A stretch of 64,000 bases of DNA from Boudabousia liubingyangii (GCF_001907245.1 NZ_MQSU01000003.1:310001-374000), one strand, 5' to 3'. Positions 1-7,582 are shown, counted from the first letter of the stretch. Notes: generated from the letters alone by a model not told the origin. Numbers and translations: made by a program.

Positions 1-1
1 T

Positions 2-175
2 GCTGTTCTGCTGGTCAGTCACCGCGCCTGGACTTTGCAATACGCAGATCACATCTACCTGCTAGAAAACGGAACACTAGCCCAAAGCGGGACCTTCAAA
101 GACCTTAAAAATCAAGATGGCCGCTTTAGAAAACTCTTTGAAAGCCAAGACTGGAATCAAGACGAAAGGAAGTGA
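2..175 (+). CDS. ABC exporter ATPase, C-terminal fragment (cut by window edge)
   Basis: The open frame enters from the left edge and ends at TGA 173-175. The visible 57 residues contain the H-loop region (LLVSHR) and the typical tail YADHIYLLENGTLAQSGTF of an ABC ATPase, as found in exporter-type half-transporters. The Walker motifs lie outside the window. The precursor peptide gene starts only 6 bp downstream on the same strand, so this transporter most likely exports the mature peptide of the cluster. Family assignment is firm; the export role is inferred from position. Confidence 0.85.
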   Translation, partial: AVLLVSHRAWTLQYADHIYLLENGTLAQSGTFKDLKNQDGRFRKLFESQDWNQDERK

Positions 176-181
176 GTAGTC

Positions 182-277
182 ATGATTAAAACAGTAACTG
201 TAAAGCCGGGGCTATCCATGCCGAATGGAGTCGACCGTAAGCGCATGGAAAGCTGTTGTTGCAGGACACAACGTTAA
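182..277 (+). CDS. Putative RiPP precursor peptide with terminal Cys-Cys-Cys motif
   Basis: A 31-codon gene with a good ribosome site (AAGGAAG, about 9 nt before ATG 182). It begins MIKTVTVKPGLSMPNG and ends ESCCCRTQR, so all three cysteines are adjacent and lie four residues from the C-terminus. It sits between an exporter ATPase and a radical SAM/SPASM maturase on the same strand, the usual place for a RiPP precursor. The leader would be the first 20 or so residues and the core the Cys block. Thioether or other Cys-centred chemistry is inference. I could not match it to a named precursor family. It is easy to miss because of its size. Confidence 0.7.
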   Translation: MIKTVTVKPGLSMPNGVDRKRMESCCCRTQR

Positions 278-283
278 CTAAAA

Positions 284-322
284 GGGTCTTGGGCATGTGA
301 ATTTATTCTATGCCCAAGACCC
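284..322 (+). promoter_or_regulatory. Perfect 13-bp hairpin between precursor and maturation genes
   Basis: GGGTCTTGGGCAT (284-296) and its exact reverse complement (310-322) enclose a 13-nt loop. There is no downstream T-run, so it is not a classic strong terminator. It starts 7 bp after the precursor stop codon, and its right arm contains the first possible ATG (310) of the next gene. Such a hairpin would stabilise or partly terminate the short precursor mRNA and would block initiation of the next gene, giving much more precursor than enzyme. The structure is seen directly; the role is inferred. Confidence 0.75.
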
Positions 323-987
323 AAACGACAAGGTTTAGATTAGTATGTTACATATTTCTAAATATAATTCCCGAGTATTGTATAAAGTTATACGATAATG
401 AACGCCACATTATATTTAATACTCTTACCGCTAGTATTCTGGCTCTCGAAAAAGAAGTCGGCGATTTTATTCCCCCCTCATTAATAACTAGCGATACGTT
501 AGGCGAGTTCTTTGTTGAGGAAAACTATGATCAGAAAGCGCTTGTGAGATACCTTCTAAAACGCGATTTGTGCAATTTTGCCCGACCCAAGTTCTTACTG
601 TTTGATATTGAAAATGTGAAAGCGTTTGAAGCGGAACTACGCTTGCGATGGCCCTCATGTACGATTTATCTCAAAGATGACAAAGAACGAAAATTGAAAC
701 ACGAAGGTCTAATAGTAAAATGTTTTCCCCAATATGAAACTCTTATTTTTGGACTAGTTCCAAGAGATGATTGTGGAGCTGTCAATAGGGTGATTCTAAA
801 GCCCGATAAAGTTACTTTTAGCGTTTTGCGCTTTCTTCAGGAGAATGGTGTTTCGACCGCTGGAGTCTTGGAGGAAAAGTTTATAAACATGGCTTATGTG
901 ATTGACAAAAAAGTACCCTCAGACGAAGAAGTCGAAAGGTGGTGCATTGCTAATGCAAAGAAAATTAACTCAACTAACAGATATTAG
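310..987 (+). CDS. RiPP cluster partner protein of unknown family, possible peptide-binding protein
   Basis: 225 residues, soluble, AT-rich codon use. I do not recognise a named family. Residues about 20-50 (PEYCIKLYDNERHIIFN followed by L) resemble the N-terminal part of the neighbouring radical SAM protein (PHCITLELGDDEIGLFN followed by PL), which suggests both carry a related peptide-recognition module. The gene follows the precursor directly and overlaps the maturase start by 35 bp, so the three are one transcription unit. ATG 310 is the earliest in-frame start but lies in a hairpin arm without an obvious ribosome site. The true start may be downstream at a non-ATG codon. Confidence 0.7.
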   Translation: MPKTQTTRFRLVCYIFLNIIPEYCIKLYDNERHIIFNTLTASILALEKEVGDFIPPSLITSDTLGEFFVEENYDQKALVRYLLKRDLCNFARPKFLLFDIENVKAFEAELRLRWPSCTIYLKDDKERKLKHEGLIVKCFPQYETLIFGLVPRDDCGAVNRVILKPDKVTFSVLRFLQENGVSTAGVLEEKFINMAYVIDKKVPSDEEVERWCIANAKKINSTNRY

Positions 988-2260
988 TGATTCACAATGG
1001 AGTTTAAATCCACACTGTATTACTTTAGAGCTTGGTGACGATGAGATAGGTCTATTTAATCCTCTAAATTCAGCATATGCGATATTTCCAAGTCGTAATT
1101 ATATTGATAACGTTGAGTTTAGTGTTGATAGTGAAACCATTCAAGATCTGGTAGATGCAGGCCTCCTTGTCCCAACGTCAGAAGATGCGTGGGAAGAGTA
1201 CTTGGCGAGGAGAGATCTGGTCAGATATAACGAAGAGAAACTATCCGTAGTTATATACTTGGGCTATGACTGTAATTTAGGCTGTCCCTACTGTTATGAA
1301 AATGGAATTGCTCGTAAGCAACAGCTAACAATGTCGAATGCTGCAGCCATCATCAAGAGCATTAATATGCTTTTATCTAATCATGTTAAAATGCTCGACT
1401 TGTGCTTCATCGGCGGGGAACCGTTGATGTATAGAGATATCTATGAAACGATTTTCGACTCAATTCAAAAGCCTGAAAATTATTCGTGTCAGATAGTTAC
1501 TAATGGAACCCTGCTCGATCGTGAAGCGATAGAGTCATTAGTGCGACGGGGCATTTGGGACTTGCAGATAACTTTAGACGGGGATAAGGAAAGTCATGAT
1601 GCATCGCGACCCTATTTAGAAAATCCCGGCGAATCCTCGTTTGCAGATATAATGAAAAACATCCATATGATTGAAGCTGCAGATCCTAGATTCCGAGTAA
1701 CTGTTAACTGTAACTTGTCTGAGTACACTACTGACGGAGTTCCAGGTTTATTAGAAGCGCTTCAAAGTCAAAACTTTCGTGGCGATCTTGTGTTTAGTTA
1801 TGTTTTTCAAGCTGGCTCAACCGATTTTGAAGGAGTCTTGGCGAAAAAAGGGACAGTGTGGCGCGATTGTGTACTGCAAGCTGAAAAATACGGTTATCAT
1901 TCTCCGGCTTTCAGGAGAGTTGGTTATGTCGCATGCCCTATGTATGGAGATGATTACTATATCGTAGGGCCAGATGGATATACTTATTCATGCCTAAATG
2001 GAATCGGCCGCTTTCCTTATAAAGCAGGCTTATTCTCTAATCCATTTTCTTCTGAATTTAGGTATTTTCGTGCGAAAAGAATTGAGGCCAATCCTACTCC
2101 AATGAAAATCTGTCGATATTGTGAGTATTTGTCTATTTGTCATGGAAATTGTACATATTTAAACGAAAATAATGGTTTTGATTGCCCTAAAAAATCTTGG
2201 GAGCGAAACGAAAAAGAGGTGCTTAAAGAGCATATAATGTCAGATTCTGAGATACTTTGA
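953..2260 (+). CDS. Radical SAM/SPASM peptide maturase
   Basis: 435 residues from ATG 953, which has AAAGGTGG upstream; a longer frame exists but lacks support. An N-terminal domain (about 1-95) is followed by the radical SAM core with CNLGCPYC (CX3CX2C) binding the [4Fe-4S] cluster that cleaves SAM. GGEPL and the QITLDG strand are also visible. The C-terminal third has a SPASM-type Cys array (CPMYG, SCLNG, CRYCEYLSICHGNC, DCPKK) for auxiliary clusters. This architecture is typical of enzymes that install thioether or C-C links on peptides. The likely substrate is the CCC peptide at 182. The exact reaction cannot be read from the sequence. Confidence 0.92.
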   Translation: MQRKLTQLTDISDSQWSLNPHCITLELGDDEIGLFNPLNSAYAIFPSRNYIDNVEFSVDSETIQDLVDAGLLVPTSEDAWEEYLARRDLVRYNEEKLSVVIYLGYDCNLGCPYCYENGIARKQQLTMSNAAAIIKSINMLLSNHVKMLDLCFIGGEPLMYRDIYETIFDSIQKPENYSCQIVTNGTLLDREAIESLVRRGIWDLQITLDGDKESHDASRPYLENPGESSFADIMKNIHMIEAADPRFRVTVNCNLSEYTTDGVPGLLEALQSQNFRGDLVFSYVFQAGSTDFEGVLAKKGTVWRDCVLQAEKYGYHSPAFRRVGYVACPMYGDDYYIVGPDGYTYSCLNGIGRFPYKAGLFSNPFSSEFRYFRAKRIEANPTPMKICRYCEYLSICHGNCTYLNENNGFDCPKKSWERNEKEVLKEHIMSDSEIL

Positions 2261-2491
2261 GGTGGTTCTCCAATTGGGCATTTGAATGTGCGAAAAGTGT
2301 TACATCGTTTCATTCCTCGCTTGTAAAGCTAGCTTTAAAGAGATTATTTTCGGTTGAATTGCTATTGCGATTTTGGGGGATACTTTTCTGCATATGTCCT
2401 GTATGTAAGTGTGCGCGGGAAATATTATTTTCAGGGTTGCGTAAAGTTTTAAATGTATTAGTTTTAGAAAACAGGAGTGCCGAACATGCGT
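2261..2491. other. AT-rich junction without a convincing gene; prophage left end lies near here
   Basis: A 96-codon frame (2257-2547) begins at a TTG overlapping the maturase stop and runs through the region. It contains a hydrophobic stretch and a CICPVCKC segment. It has no ribosome site and no family I recognise, and it runs on into the phage promoter-operator, so it may be a chance frame or a gene cut by prophage insertion. Base composition changes from AT-rich to GC-rich near 2.55 kb. The attachment site is probably here, but I could not identify a core shared with the right end at about 53.4 kb. Confidence 0.4.
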
Positions 2492-2541
2492 TCGACAACT
2501 TAACTCTCTTGGGTTATCATTGTTCGCACAAGAAGCGAACA
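2492..2541 (+). promoter_or_regulatory. Promoter and operator of the repressor operon
   Basis: TCGACA (2492-2497), 17 bp spacer, TATCAT (2515-2520) fits a housekeeping promoter. Immediately downstream, covering the expected transcription start, is a perfect inverted repeat TGTTCGC-N7-GCGAACA (2521-2541). It lies 31 bp before the XRE gene and is a natural autoregulatory operator for it. All elements are read directly; the regulator-site link is inferred. Confidence 0.7.
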
Positions 2542-2572
2542 GTGTGAGGTTGTTGAAGGAGGCGCATGTTGC

Positions 2573-2974
2573 ATGGATGAGGACTACCGGGCTTTTGGCC
2601 GGTTCATTGAGACCCGCCGTAAGGAGTTGGGGCTCACGGCTAAGAAGCTGGCTGACACGATGGGTGTTGGCACCCCGTACATGTCAGATATTGAAAACGG
2701 GCGCCGCTACCCACCCGAGAAGCATTTCGACACCCTAGCCGAGATCCTGCAGTTGGATGAGGCTGGGCGTTTGCGCATGATCGATCTTGCCGCCTGCGCG
2801 CGTGAGAATCAGTTAGCCCCTGACATTGTGGGCTATGTGCGCAAAACCGACCTCGCTCGGGTGGCACTTCGTAAAGCCCGTAAGCGTGGGGTGCCCAATG
2901 ATGTGTGGGAGCGGGTCATTGAAATGCTAGACGAGCAATATCCTGACCAAGGTGGTGAAGGTGGTGGGGTGTAG
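2573..2974 (+). CDS. XRE-family helix-turn-helix repressor
   Basis: 133 residues from ATG 2573 with GAAGGAGG upstream. The N-terminal domain (about 5-65) is a Cro/C1-type HTH: LGLTAKKLADTMGVGTPYMSDIENGRRYP shows the two helices and the conserved S-x-I-E-x-G-R-R-x-P element. The gene abuts the ImmA-like protease with no gap (TAG then ATG). This pair is the usual lysogeny switch of Gram-positive prophages and ICEs: the repressor holds phage genes off and the protease relieves it after DNA damage. The palindrome at 2521-2541 is its likely operator. Confidence 0.88.
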   Translation: MDEDYRAFGRFIETRRKELGLTAKKLADTMGVGTPYMSDIENGRRYPPEKHFDTLAEILQLDEAGRLRMIDLAACARENQLAPDIVGYVRKTDLARVALRKARKRGVPNDVWERVIEMLDEQYPDQGGEGGGV

Positions 2975-3655
2975 ATGGTGTCTCGTTGTTCCAAGCCCGC
3001 CCTCGATGCTCGAGCCCAAGCGGTGCTCCGTGACTACGATCCAGATCTACTCAGAGCCCCTGGGGCGTTGGATGTGGAGCATTTTGCTGAGTTTCATCTT
3101 GGTGCCTCGCTGCAGTATGAGCCGCTTTCACCTGATGGTGACATTCTGGGTTTAACCTGCCTGGAGGACACGCAGGTGCAGGTGTGGGATGAAACCCGCA
3201 CCACCCCGTTAGTGCGCCAGGGGTTGGCGGACATGATTTTCCTTGACGAGACCGCCGAGGAAGGCTCGTGTAATGGGCGGAAGCGTTTCACCCTAGCCCA
3301 CGAATGCTCCCACCTGATCTTGCATAAGCCCCTAGCCATATTGGGAGATTTTCCTAGCATGCTGGTCAATAGTCAGTCCAAACATACGGTCGAGATGCGT
3401 GATGGAGACGCGCGTGGTGAGGACTGGTGGGTCGAGTGGCAGGCCGACAACATGGCCGCCTACCTGCTCATGCCAACCCCTGCTATTAAAGCCGCGCTGC
3501 GTGAGGTGATGGCATACGACCGAGGTCGGGGGTGCGTGGACTTTGATGGGATCGCTACACTGTGCGACATCTTTGAAGTCTCCCACCAAGCCATGGGCAT
3601 GCGCCTCAAAGGCCTTGGCGTTCACCTAGTTCGGGACCTGGCGCCAGTCGCATAA
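2975..3655 (+). CDS. ImmA/IrrE-family metallopeptidase
   Basis: 226 residues. RFTLAHECSHLILH (around residues 103-116) is the zinc-binding HExxH motif in the usual IrrE/ImmA setting, and WQADNMAAYLLMP further on is the conserved second part of the site (E/QA-x-x-F/MAxxLLMP). Members of this family cleave or inactivate the XRE repressor encoded beside them, triggering induction. Start at ATG 2975, directly after the repressor stop. Role by family and context; catalysis itself is not shown by sequence alone. Confidence 0.88.
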   Translation: MVSRCSKPALDARAQAVLRDYDPDLLRAPGALDVEHFAEFHLGASLQYEPLSPDGDILGLTCLEDTQVQVWDETRTTPLVRQGLADMIFLDETAEEGSCNGRKRFTLAHECSHLILHKPLAILGDFPSMLVNSQSKHTVEMRDGDARGEDWWVEWQADNMAAYLLMPTPAIKAALREVMAYDRGRGCVDFDGIATLCDIFEVSHQAMGMRLKGLGVHLVRDLAPVA

Positions 3656-3847
3656 AACAGCACAAGCATCTTTACTGGTTTGCCAATGATGGCAGACCTA
3701 CCTGGTGGCACCCCACTCAAGCGTGGGTGACCGCTTATTTTTACACCCCACTAGTTCACGAATACTGCCAATCCAGCGAACTACAGGTGTCCGCTGCTTA
3801 TGGCAGCACTAATCACCTTGCTAGGAGAAGAAAGGAGGAAAAGGCTC

Positions 3848-4093
3848 ATGGGTTCAAAGAACGCTACTGGCATCAACACCGGTGGGAGCGTGTTTGTGCC
3901 GGTCAAAAACGCGGCAGGCAAACTCATCTGCCGCGCGGACATGGTCTCTAAACGAATCGAGATCAGCCACCAGGGTCAGATCATGCAAATCTGGTTTGAC
4001 ACTCAAGGCATGCTGCACACCCACCAGGTCATCACCAAAGAAGTCAGTGATGTGCGCAGCCTGCCACCACCCCTGGTGACACTCGGCCGGTAA
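3848..4093 (+). CDS. Small hypothetical phage protein
   Basis: 81 residues from ATG 3848, chosen over an ATG 48 bp upstream because AAAGGAGG lies 9 nt before it. The protein is soluble, with the pattern GGSVFVPVKNAAGKLICRADMVSK and no motif that I can name. It precedes the large structured leader at 4224-4393 and may belong to the early control region. Function unknown. Confidence 0.6.
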   Translation: MGSKNATGINTGGSVFVPVKNAAGKLICRADMVSKRIEISHQGQIMQIWFDTQGMLHTHQVITKEVSDVRSLPPPLVTLGR

Positions 4094-4223
4094 ATCGGGT
4101 ATATGGGGCTGAGGTTTGAGACAGACCAGAGCTGCGCCAGGCCCCTACCCGACAACCGCCCACCACGAAACGGGTGGGTCAACAACACAACTAAATACTC
4201 ACCACCAAAAACAACAGCAGTTT

Positions 4224-4393
4224 TTGGGGCTCATCCGCAGAACCGCAAGACGGGCATGGATGAACACGAAACCACCTCAAACCCCCACCTGGGGGCGATG
4301 AGGACGGGTCGTGTTCTTCGTGCCCGTCTTTTTCTATCTCGGATGAGACCAAAGGGCCCTTTGCGGATCGAACCCCAACTCGATTCGCAAAGG
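4224..4393 (+). ncRNA. Candidate structured leader RNA with alternative stems over the next gene's ribosome site
   Basis: The 310-bp gap before the sigma-like gene is packed with nested inverted repeats. Inner stack: AGACGGGCA 4248-4256 with TGCCCGTCT 4321-4329 (then Ts), GAACACGA 4262-4269 with 4309-4316, CCTCA 4275-4279 with 4299-4303, CCCCCA 4282-4287 with 4290-4295. Outer arms TTGGGG 4224-4229 and TCCGCA 4234-4239 match CCCCAA 4373-4378 and TGCGGA 4362-4367. A competing hairpin pairs CCTTTGCG-G-ATCGA (4358-4371) with TCGAT-T-CGCAAAGG (4380-4393), burying part of the AAAGGAGAG site of the gene at 4404. All pairings are exact by eye. The switch behaviour is inference; the inner part could act as a terminator or attenuator. 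Confidence 0.6.
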
Positions 4394-4403
4394 AGAGCCC
4401 CAC

Positions 4404-4991
4404 ATGGCTACCACTATCAATCTTCGCTTCGGCGATAAAACCCTCACCGGTTACACCTACATCCCCCTGACCCTCACCGATGAAGACATCACACGCATGG
4501 ATGGCCTAATCGACGCCTACCACGGTGAACTCAAAGATCAAGCACGCAAAGCAGGACAAGACCCCGAAAAGGTTCAGCGCCCCAGCATCCAGGCGACCAT
4601 CTACTGGCTCAACAACACCGAGCGCAACGATGAGCGGCGTTGGTATCACAAGAAGCACAGCCCCCAGATTGAACTTGAAGGTGCCATCGTGCCTCTGGTT
4701 GAACATGCCAGCACGTCAGATGGGTGGGTGGAAACTCCCGGCCAAGAATCCATGCCCGATGAACACCTCACTGATGAGCTCATGGCCAAGGCTCGTGCAA
4801 CAAAACTCCACGGGGCCATCAGTCAGCTGACCCCAGCGCAACAGTCCCTCATCCGCGATATCTATTTCGCGGGAATGTCTGCTGCGGACGTGGCCAGGCG
4901 AGATGGGGTCAGTCGCGCTGCGGTGTCCAAGCGTCTTTCCAAGGCAAAGGCTGCTTTGGCTGCCCTACTTGAGGGGCAGATCCAGTGGTGA
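4404..4991 (+). CDS. Sigma-70 region 4-like transcription factor
   Basis: 195 residues from ATG 4404. The C-terminal 50 residues (LTPAQQSLIRDIYFAGMSA, then DVARRDGVSRAAVSKRLSKA) form a sigma region 4/RinA-type helix-turn-helix. The N-terminal half (about 1-110) is unlike sigma region 2 and rich in charged residues. Similar proteins occur in Gram-positive prophages and conjugative elements as activators of element genes. It could recognise the thrice-repeated GGTTAACAC motif, but that is a guess. Translation may be controlled by the hairpin at 4358-4393. Confidence 0.75.
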   Translation: MATTINLRFGDKTLTGYTYIPLTLTDEDITRMDGLIDAYHGELKDQARKAGQDPEKVQRPSIQATIYWLNNTERNDERRWYHKKHSPQIELEGAIVPLVEHASTSDGWVETPGQESMPDEHLTDELMAKARATKLHGAISQLTPAQQSLIRDIYFAGMSAADVARRDGVSRAAVSKRLSKAKAALAALLEGQIQW

Positions 4992-5004
4992 AACAAAACC
5001 CAGG

Positions 5005-5084
5005 GGTTAACACCACCTTGCTCTTATCGCCATGGGGTAGGAAGCCACCAAGTGACAATCCCGTCCTTTCATCGATTGGCTTCC
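5005..5084 (+). promoter_or_regulatory. Repeated phage leader element, copy A
   Basis: GGTTAACAC (5005-5013), 13 nt, TCGCCA (5027-5032), followed by TGGGGTAGGA. Downstream GGAAGCCA (5040-5047) pairs with TGGCTTCC (5077-5084). The same first motif with the same 13-nt spacing occurs at 10577 and 49744, in each case upstream of an apparent operon start. Likely a phage-specific promoter or activator site. Confidence 0.6.
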
Positions 5085-5101
5085 AAGAAAGGAAGCTCGC
5101 G

Positions 5102-5371
5102 ATGAGCACGAACAATGACCGGATCGATATCACGATCCACACACCCCGCCGCGCCGCGCCGCGCATCCCCTGGTTTCGCCGTCTTGCCACCTGGCTTGGC
5201 CATAGTGACGAGGGTGCGGATATGCCGGTAGCACAGGTGAGCGTGCTTGCCAAGAACATCAAATCGGTCTCCGTGACAGAAGACGACGCCGCAGGCAGTG
5301 CGCATGAGCGCCGTGTGGATGTTGATCGTCTGCTGCGCGACCTCACCGCCCAGGGTGGTGAGGCGCGATGA
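5102..5371 (+). CDS. Small hypothetical phage protein
   Basis: 89 residues from ATG 5102, supported by AAAGGAAG; the open frame extends upstream but that part overlaps the leader element. It is basic near the N-terminus (HTPRRAAPRIPWFRRLATWL) and acidic later. No recognised domain. Its stop overlaps the next start (ATGA at 5368), so it heads a tightly coupled early operon leading to the nuclease and polymerase genes. Confidence 0.55.
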   Translation: MSTNNDRIDITIHTPRRAAPRIPWFRRLATWLGHSDEGADMPVAQVSVLAKNIKSVSVTEDDAAGSAHERRVDVDRLLRDLTAQGGEAR

Positions 5372-5769
5372 ACCGCACCAGTCAGTTCAACACGGCAATC
5401 AACGCCCTCAACCAGATTTCCCAGGCCGCCCACGAGTTGGCGCAGCTCATGAGTGATTTGGCGTGGGAGGGCGTCGAAGACCACGCCGGCATGAGCGGCA
5501 CCCGCCCTGAGGTAGCAGCCGAAAACGGAGCTGCACCAAAGCCAGCACCTGACCAGCAGGCCACCGCGGTGGTTGAGGACCCACCCGGTTATGTGCCGAT
5601 CGAGGAAGTGCGCGCGGTTCTGGCCGAACTCTCCCGCGCAGGGCTCACCGCGCAGATCAAGGCACTCATTGAGTCCTTTGGCGCATCACGTTTGTCTGAG
5701 GTGGCTGAGCATGACCTCGGTGCGCTACTAGAGGCGGCGAGGGGGTTGAAGAGCGATGGCCCCAAGTAA
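5368..5769 (+). CDS. Hypothetical early phage protein
   Basis: 133 residues; ATG overlaps the previous stop. An N-terminal helix (NTAINALNQISQAAHELAQL) is followed by a Pro/Ala-rich linker (about 50-75) and a C-terminal helical segment with EEVRAVLAELSRAGLTAQI, which resembles the short helical region seen in rRNA-biogenesis or HNH-adjacent phage proteins. It overlaps the DUF2800 gene by 14 bp. Position suggests a recombination or DNA-metabolism accessory; function unknown. Confidence 0.6.
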   Translation: MNRTSQFNTAINALNQISQAAHELAQLMSDLAWEGVEDHAGMSGTRPEVAAENGAAPKPAPDQQATAVVEDPPGYVPIEEVRAVLAELSRAGLTAQIKALIESFGASRLSEVAEHDLGALLEAARGLKSDGPK

Positions 5770-6910
5770 ACATGCTTTGCTTTCGGCGTCTTCGTCGCAC
5801 CGGTGGCTTCATTGCACCCCATCGGCACTTTTGGAAGCAGACCTGCCAGATCAGGAAAGTGCTGCGGCTGCTGAGGGTACGGTCGCGCACGCTCTGGCTG
5901 AGCACAAGCTCAGGCGAGCCCTCCATCAAAAGCCCAACCTGCGTCCTGGCTCAGATCTGGTTGACGGTGAGATGGAAGAGCATACGGACGATTACGTCAG
6001 TTTCGTGCTTGAACAACTCGCCCAGGCTCGCCAGTCCTGTCCAGATAGCAAGGTGATGATTGAGCAGCGCCTGGACTACTCGACCTGGGTGCCAGGCGGG
6101 TTCGGCACCGGCGACTGCGTCATCGTCGCAGAACCGACCTTGCATGTTATCGACTTCAAATACGGCCAAGGCGTCCAAGTAGACGCTAGGGATAACCCGC
6201 AGATGAAGCTCTACGCACTGGGTGCCCTGCACATGTTCGCGCATCTGTGGGACATCAAGAGCGTGGCGATGACGATCTTCCAACCCCGCCGCCAAAACGT
6301 CTCCACCTGGACCATCAGTGTCCCGGAGTTGTACCGGTGGGCAAAGAACGACCTCATAGCAGCGGCCGAACTAGCAGCCAGTGGTGGTGGGCAGTTTTGT
6401 CCCGGTAGTTGGTGCAGGTTTTGCAAACTCGCACCCACCTGCCGCGCCCGCGCCAAACATCAGTTGGAGCTGGCGAAGTATGAGTTCAGGCAAGCAGCCA
6501 CCCTCACCGATGCGGAAGTCGCTGACGTGCTCGCAAGGATTCCCGAGCTCACCAAATGGGCGTCTGATGTTCAAGCCCACGCCCTGAGCCAGGCTCTGGA
6601 TCACGGCAAACACTACCCGGGCTTCAAGGTGGTTGCTGGCCGCTCGGTACGCAAATACACCGACGAAGACGCCGTAGCAAAAGCCGCCCAGGATGCCGGG
6701 TACACCGAGATCTACAAGCAGAGCCTGTTGCCGGTAACCGCCATGGAAAAACTCATGGGCAAGAAAACCTTCAACAACATTCTCTCCGAACTCATCACCA
6801 AACCAGCCGGCAAACCATCCCTGGTCCCGGCTACTGACCCAAGACCCGAACTCACTGTCGCTACGGCGGCTGAAGAGTTCACCCCTGTAAACACTGACAA
6901 CTCGAAATAA
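5756..6910 (+). CDS. DUF2800-family phage protein (PD-(D/E)XK nuclease-like)
   Basis: 384 residues. The opening SKHALLSASSSHRWLHCTPSA is the hallmark of the DUF2800 family. LHVIDFKYGQGVQVDA holds the D-x-K active-site type element, and the C-terminal Cys cluster (CPGSWCRFCKLAPTC) would bind an Fe-S cluster or zinc, as in RecB/Cas4-like exonucleases. Such genes sit beside DUF2815 and a PolA-type polymerase in Gram-positive phages, as here, and probably take part in recombination or DNA-end processing. Confidence 0.85.
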   Translation: MAPSKHALLSASSSHRWLHCTPSALLEADLPDQESAAAAEGTVAHALAEHKLRRALHQKPNLRPGSDLVDGEMEEHTDDYVSFVLEQLAQARQSCPDSKVMIEQRLDYSTWVPGGFGTGDCVIVAEPTLHVIDFKYGQGVQVDARDNPQMKLYALGALHMFAHLWDIKSVAMTIFQPRRQNVSTWTISVPELYRWAKNDLIAAAELAASGGGQFCPGSWCRFCKLAPTCRARAKHQLELAKYEFRQAATLTDAEVADVLARIPELTKWASDVQAHALSQALDHGKHYPGFKVVAGRSVRKYTDEDAVAKAAQDAGYTEIYKQSLLPVTAMEKLMGKKTFNNILSELITKPAGKPSLVPATDPRPELTVATAAEEFTPVNTDNSK

Positions 6911-6921
6911 GGAGAACAACA

Positions 6922-7491
6922 ATGACAACCAATGACCCCAAGATCGTGATGACCGGTATCGTCCGCCTCAGCTACCTCAACTGCTTCGAACCCAAGAGCA
7001 TCCAGGGTAGTAAGCCGAAGTATTCGGCCTCGATCATCATCCCCAAAACCGACACCGACACCCTGAACAAGATTCAGGCGGCTATCGATGCCGCAATCAA
7101 GGAGGGCGTGGGTAAGTTCGGCGGCAAAATCCCACCCAAGGGAGCCCTCAAACTTCCATTGCGTGATGGGGATATTGAACGCGACGACGAAGCCTACCAA
7201 GGTGCCATGTTCGTGAACGCTAACTCCACCACCCAGCCCGGCATTGTGGACGCCAACGTGAACCCGATTCTGGAGCGCTCGGAGATGTACTCCGGTGTCT
7301 ACGCACGCGTCACCCTGAGCTTCTACGCATTCAACACCAACGGGAACAAGGGCGTGGCCTGCGGGTTGCGCAATATCCAAAAGATTCACGATGGCGAACC
7401 CCTGGGTGGACGCGTGAGTGCCGAGAGCGAGTTCACTCCGTTCACCGACCCATTCGCCACCCCATCTGGTGGGGATGACTTCCTGTCCTAA
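6922..7491 (+). CDS. DUF2815 protein, ssDNA-binding-like
   Basis: 189 residues from ATG 6922 behind AAGGAGAAC. The sequence has the DUF2815 layout: an N-terminal GIVRLSYLNCFEPK strand, PKYSASIIIPK, then alternating strands ending in GVACGLRNIQKIHDGEPLGG. The family is regarded as related to OB-fold ssDNA-binding proteins such as T7 gp2.5. It lies 11 bp after the DUF2800 gene and before the polymerase, consistent with a replication or recombination module. Confidence 0.85.
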   Translation: MTTNDPKIVMTGIVRLSYLNCFEPKSIQGSKPKYSASIIIPKTDTDTLNKIQAAIDAAIKEGVGKFGGKIPPKGALKLPLRDGDIERDDEAYQGAMFVNANSTTQPGIVDANVNPILERSEMYSGVYARVTLSFYAFNTNGNKGVACGLRNIQKIHDGEPLGGRVSAESEFTPFTDPFATPSGGDDFLS

Positions 7492-7582
7492 CCGGTAATC
7501 CAACCCAAGTGTGAGGGGCATCAGAAGAGACAGCCAAGCCTCTGGTGCCCCTCACCTGTGCACAGCCCCTTGGAGCCAACCA

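Noticed and set aside
2257-2547. 96-codon frame overlapping the maturase stop, with a CICPVCKC segment
   Set aside because: TTG start without a ribosome site, no recognisable domain, and it runs through the phage promoter-operator. A truncated third RiPP gene is possible but not supported enough to call.
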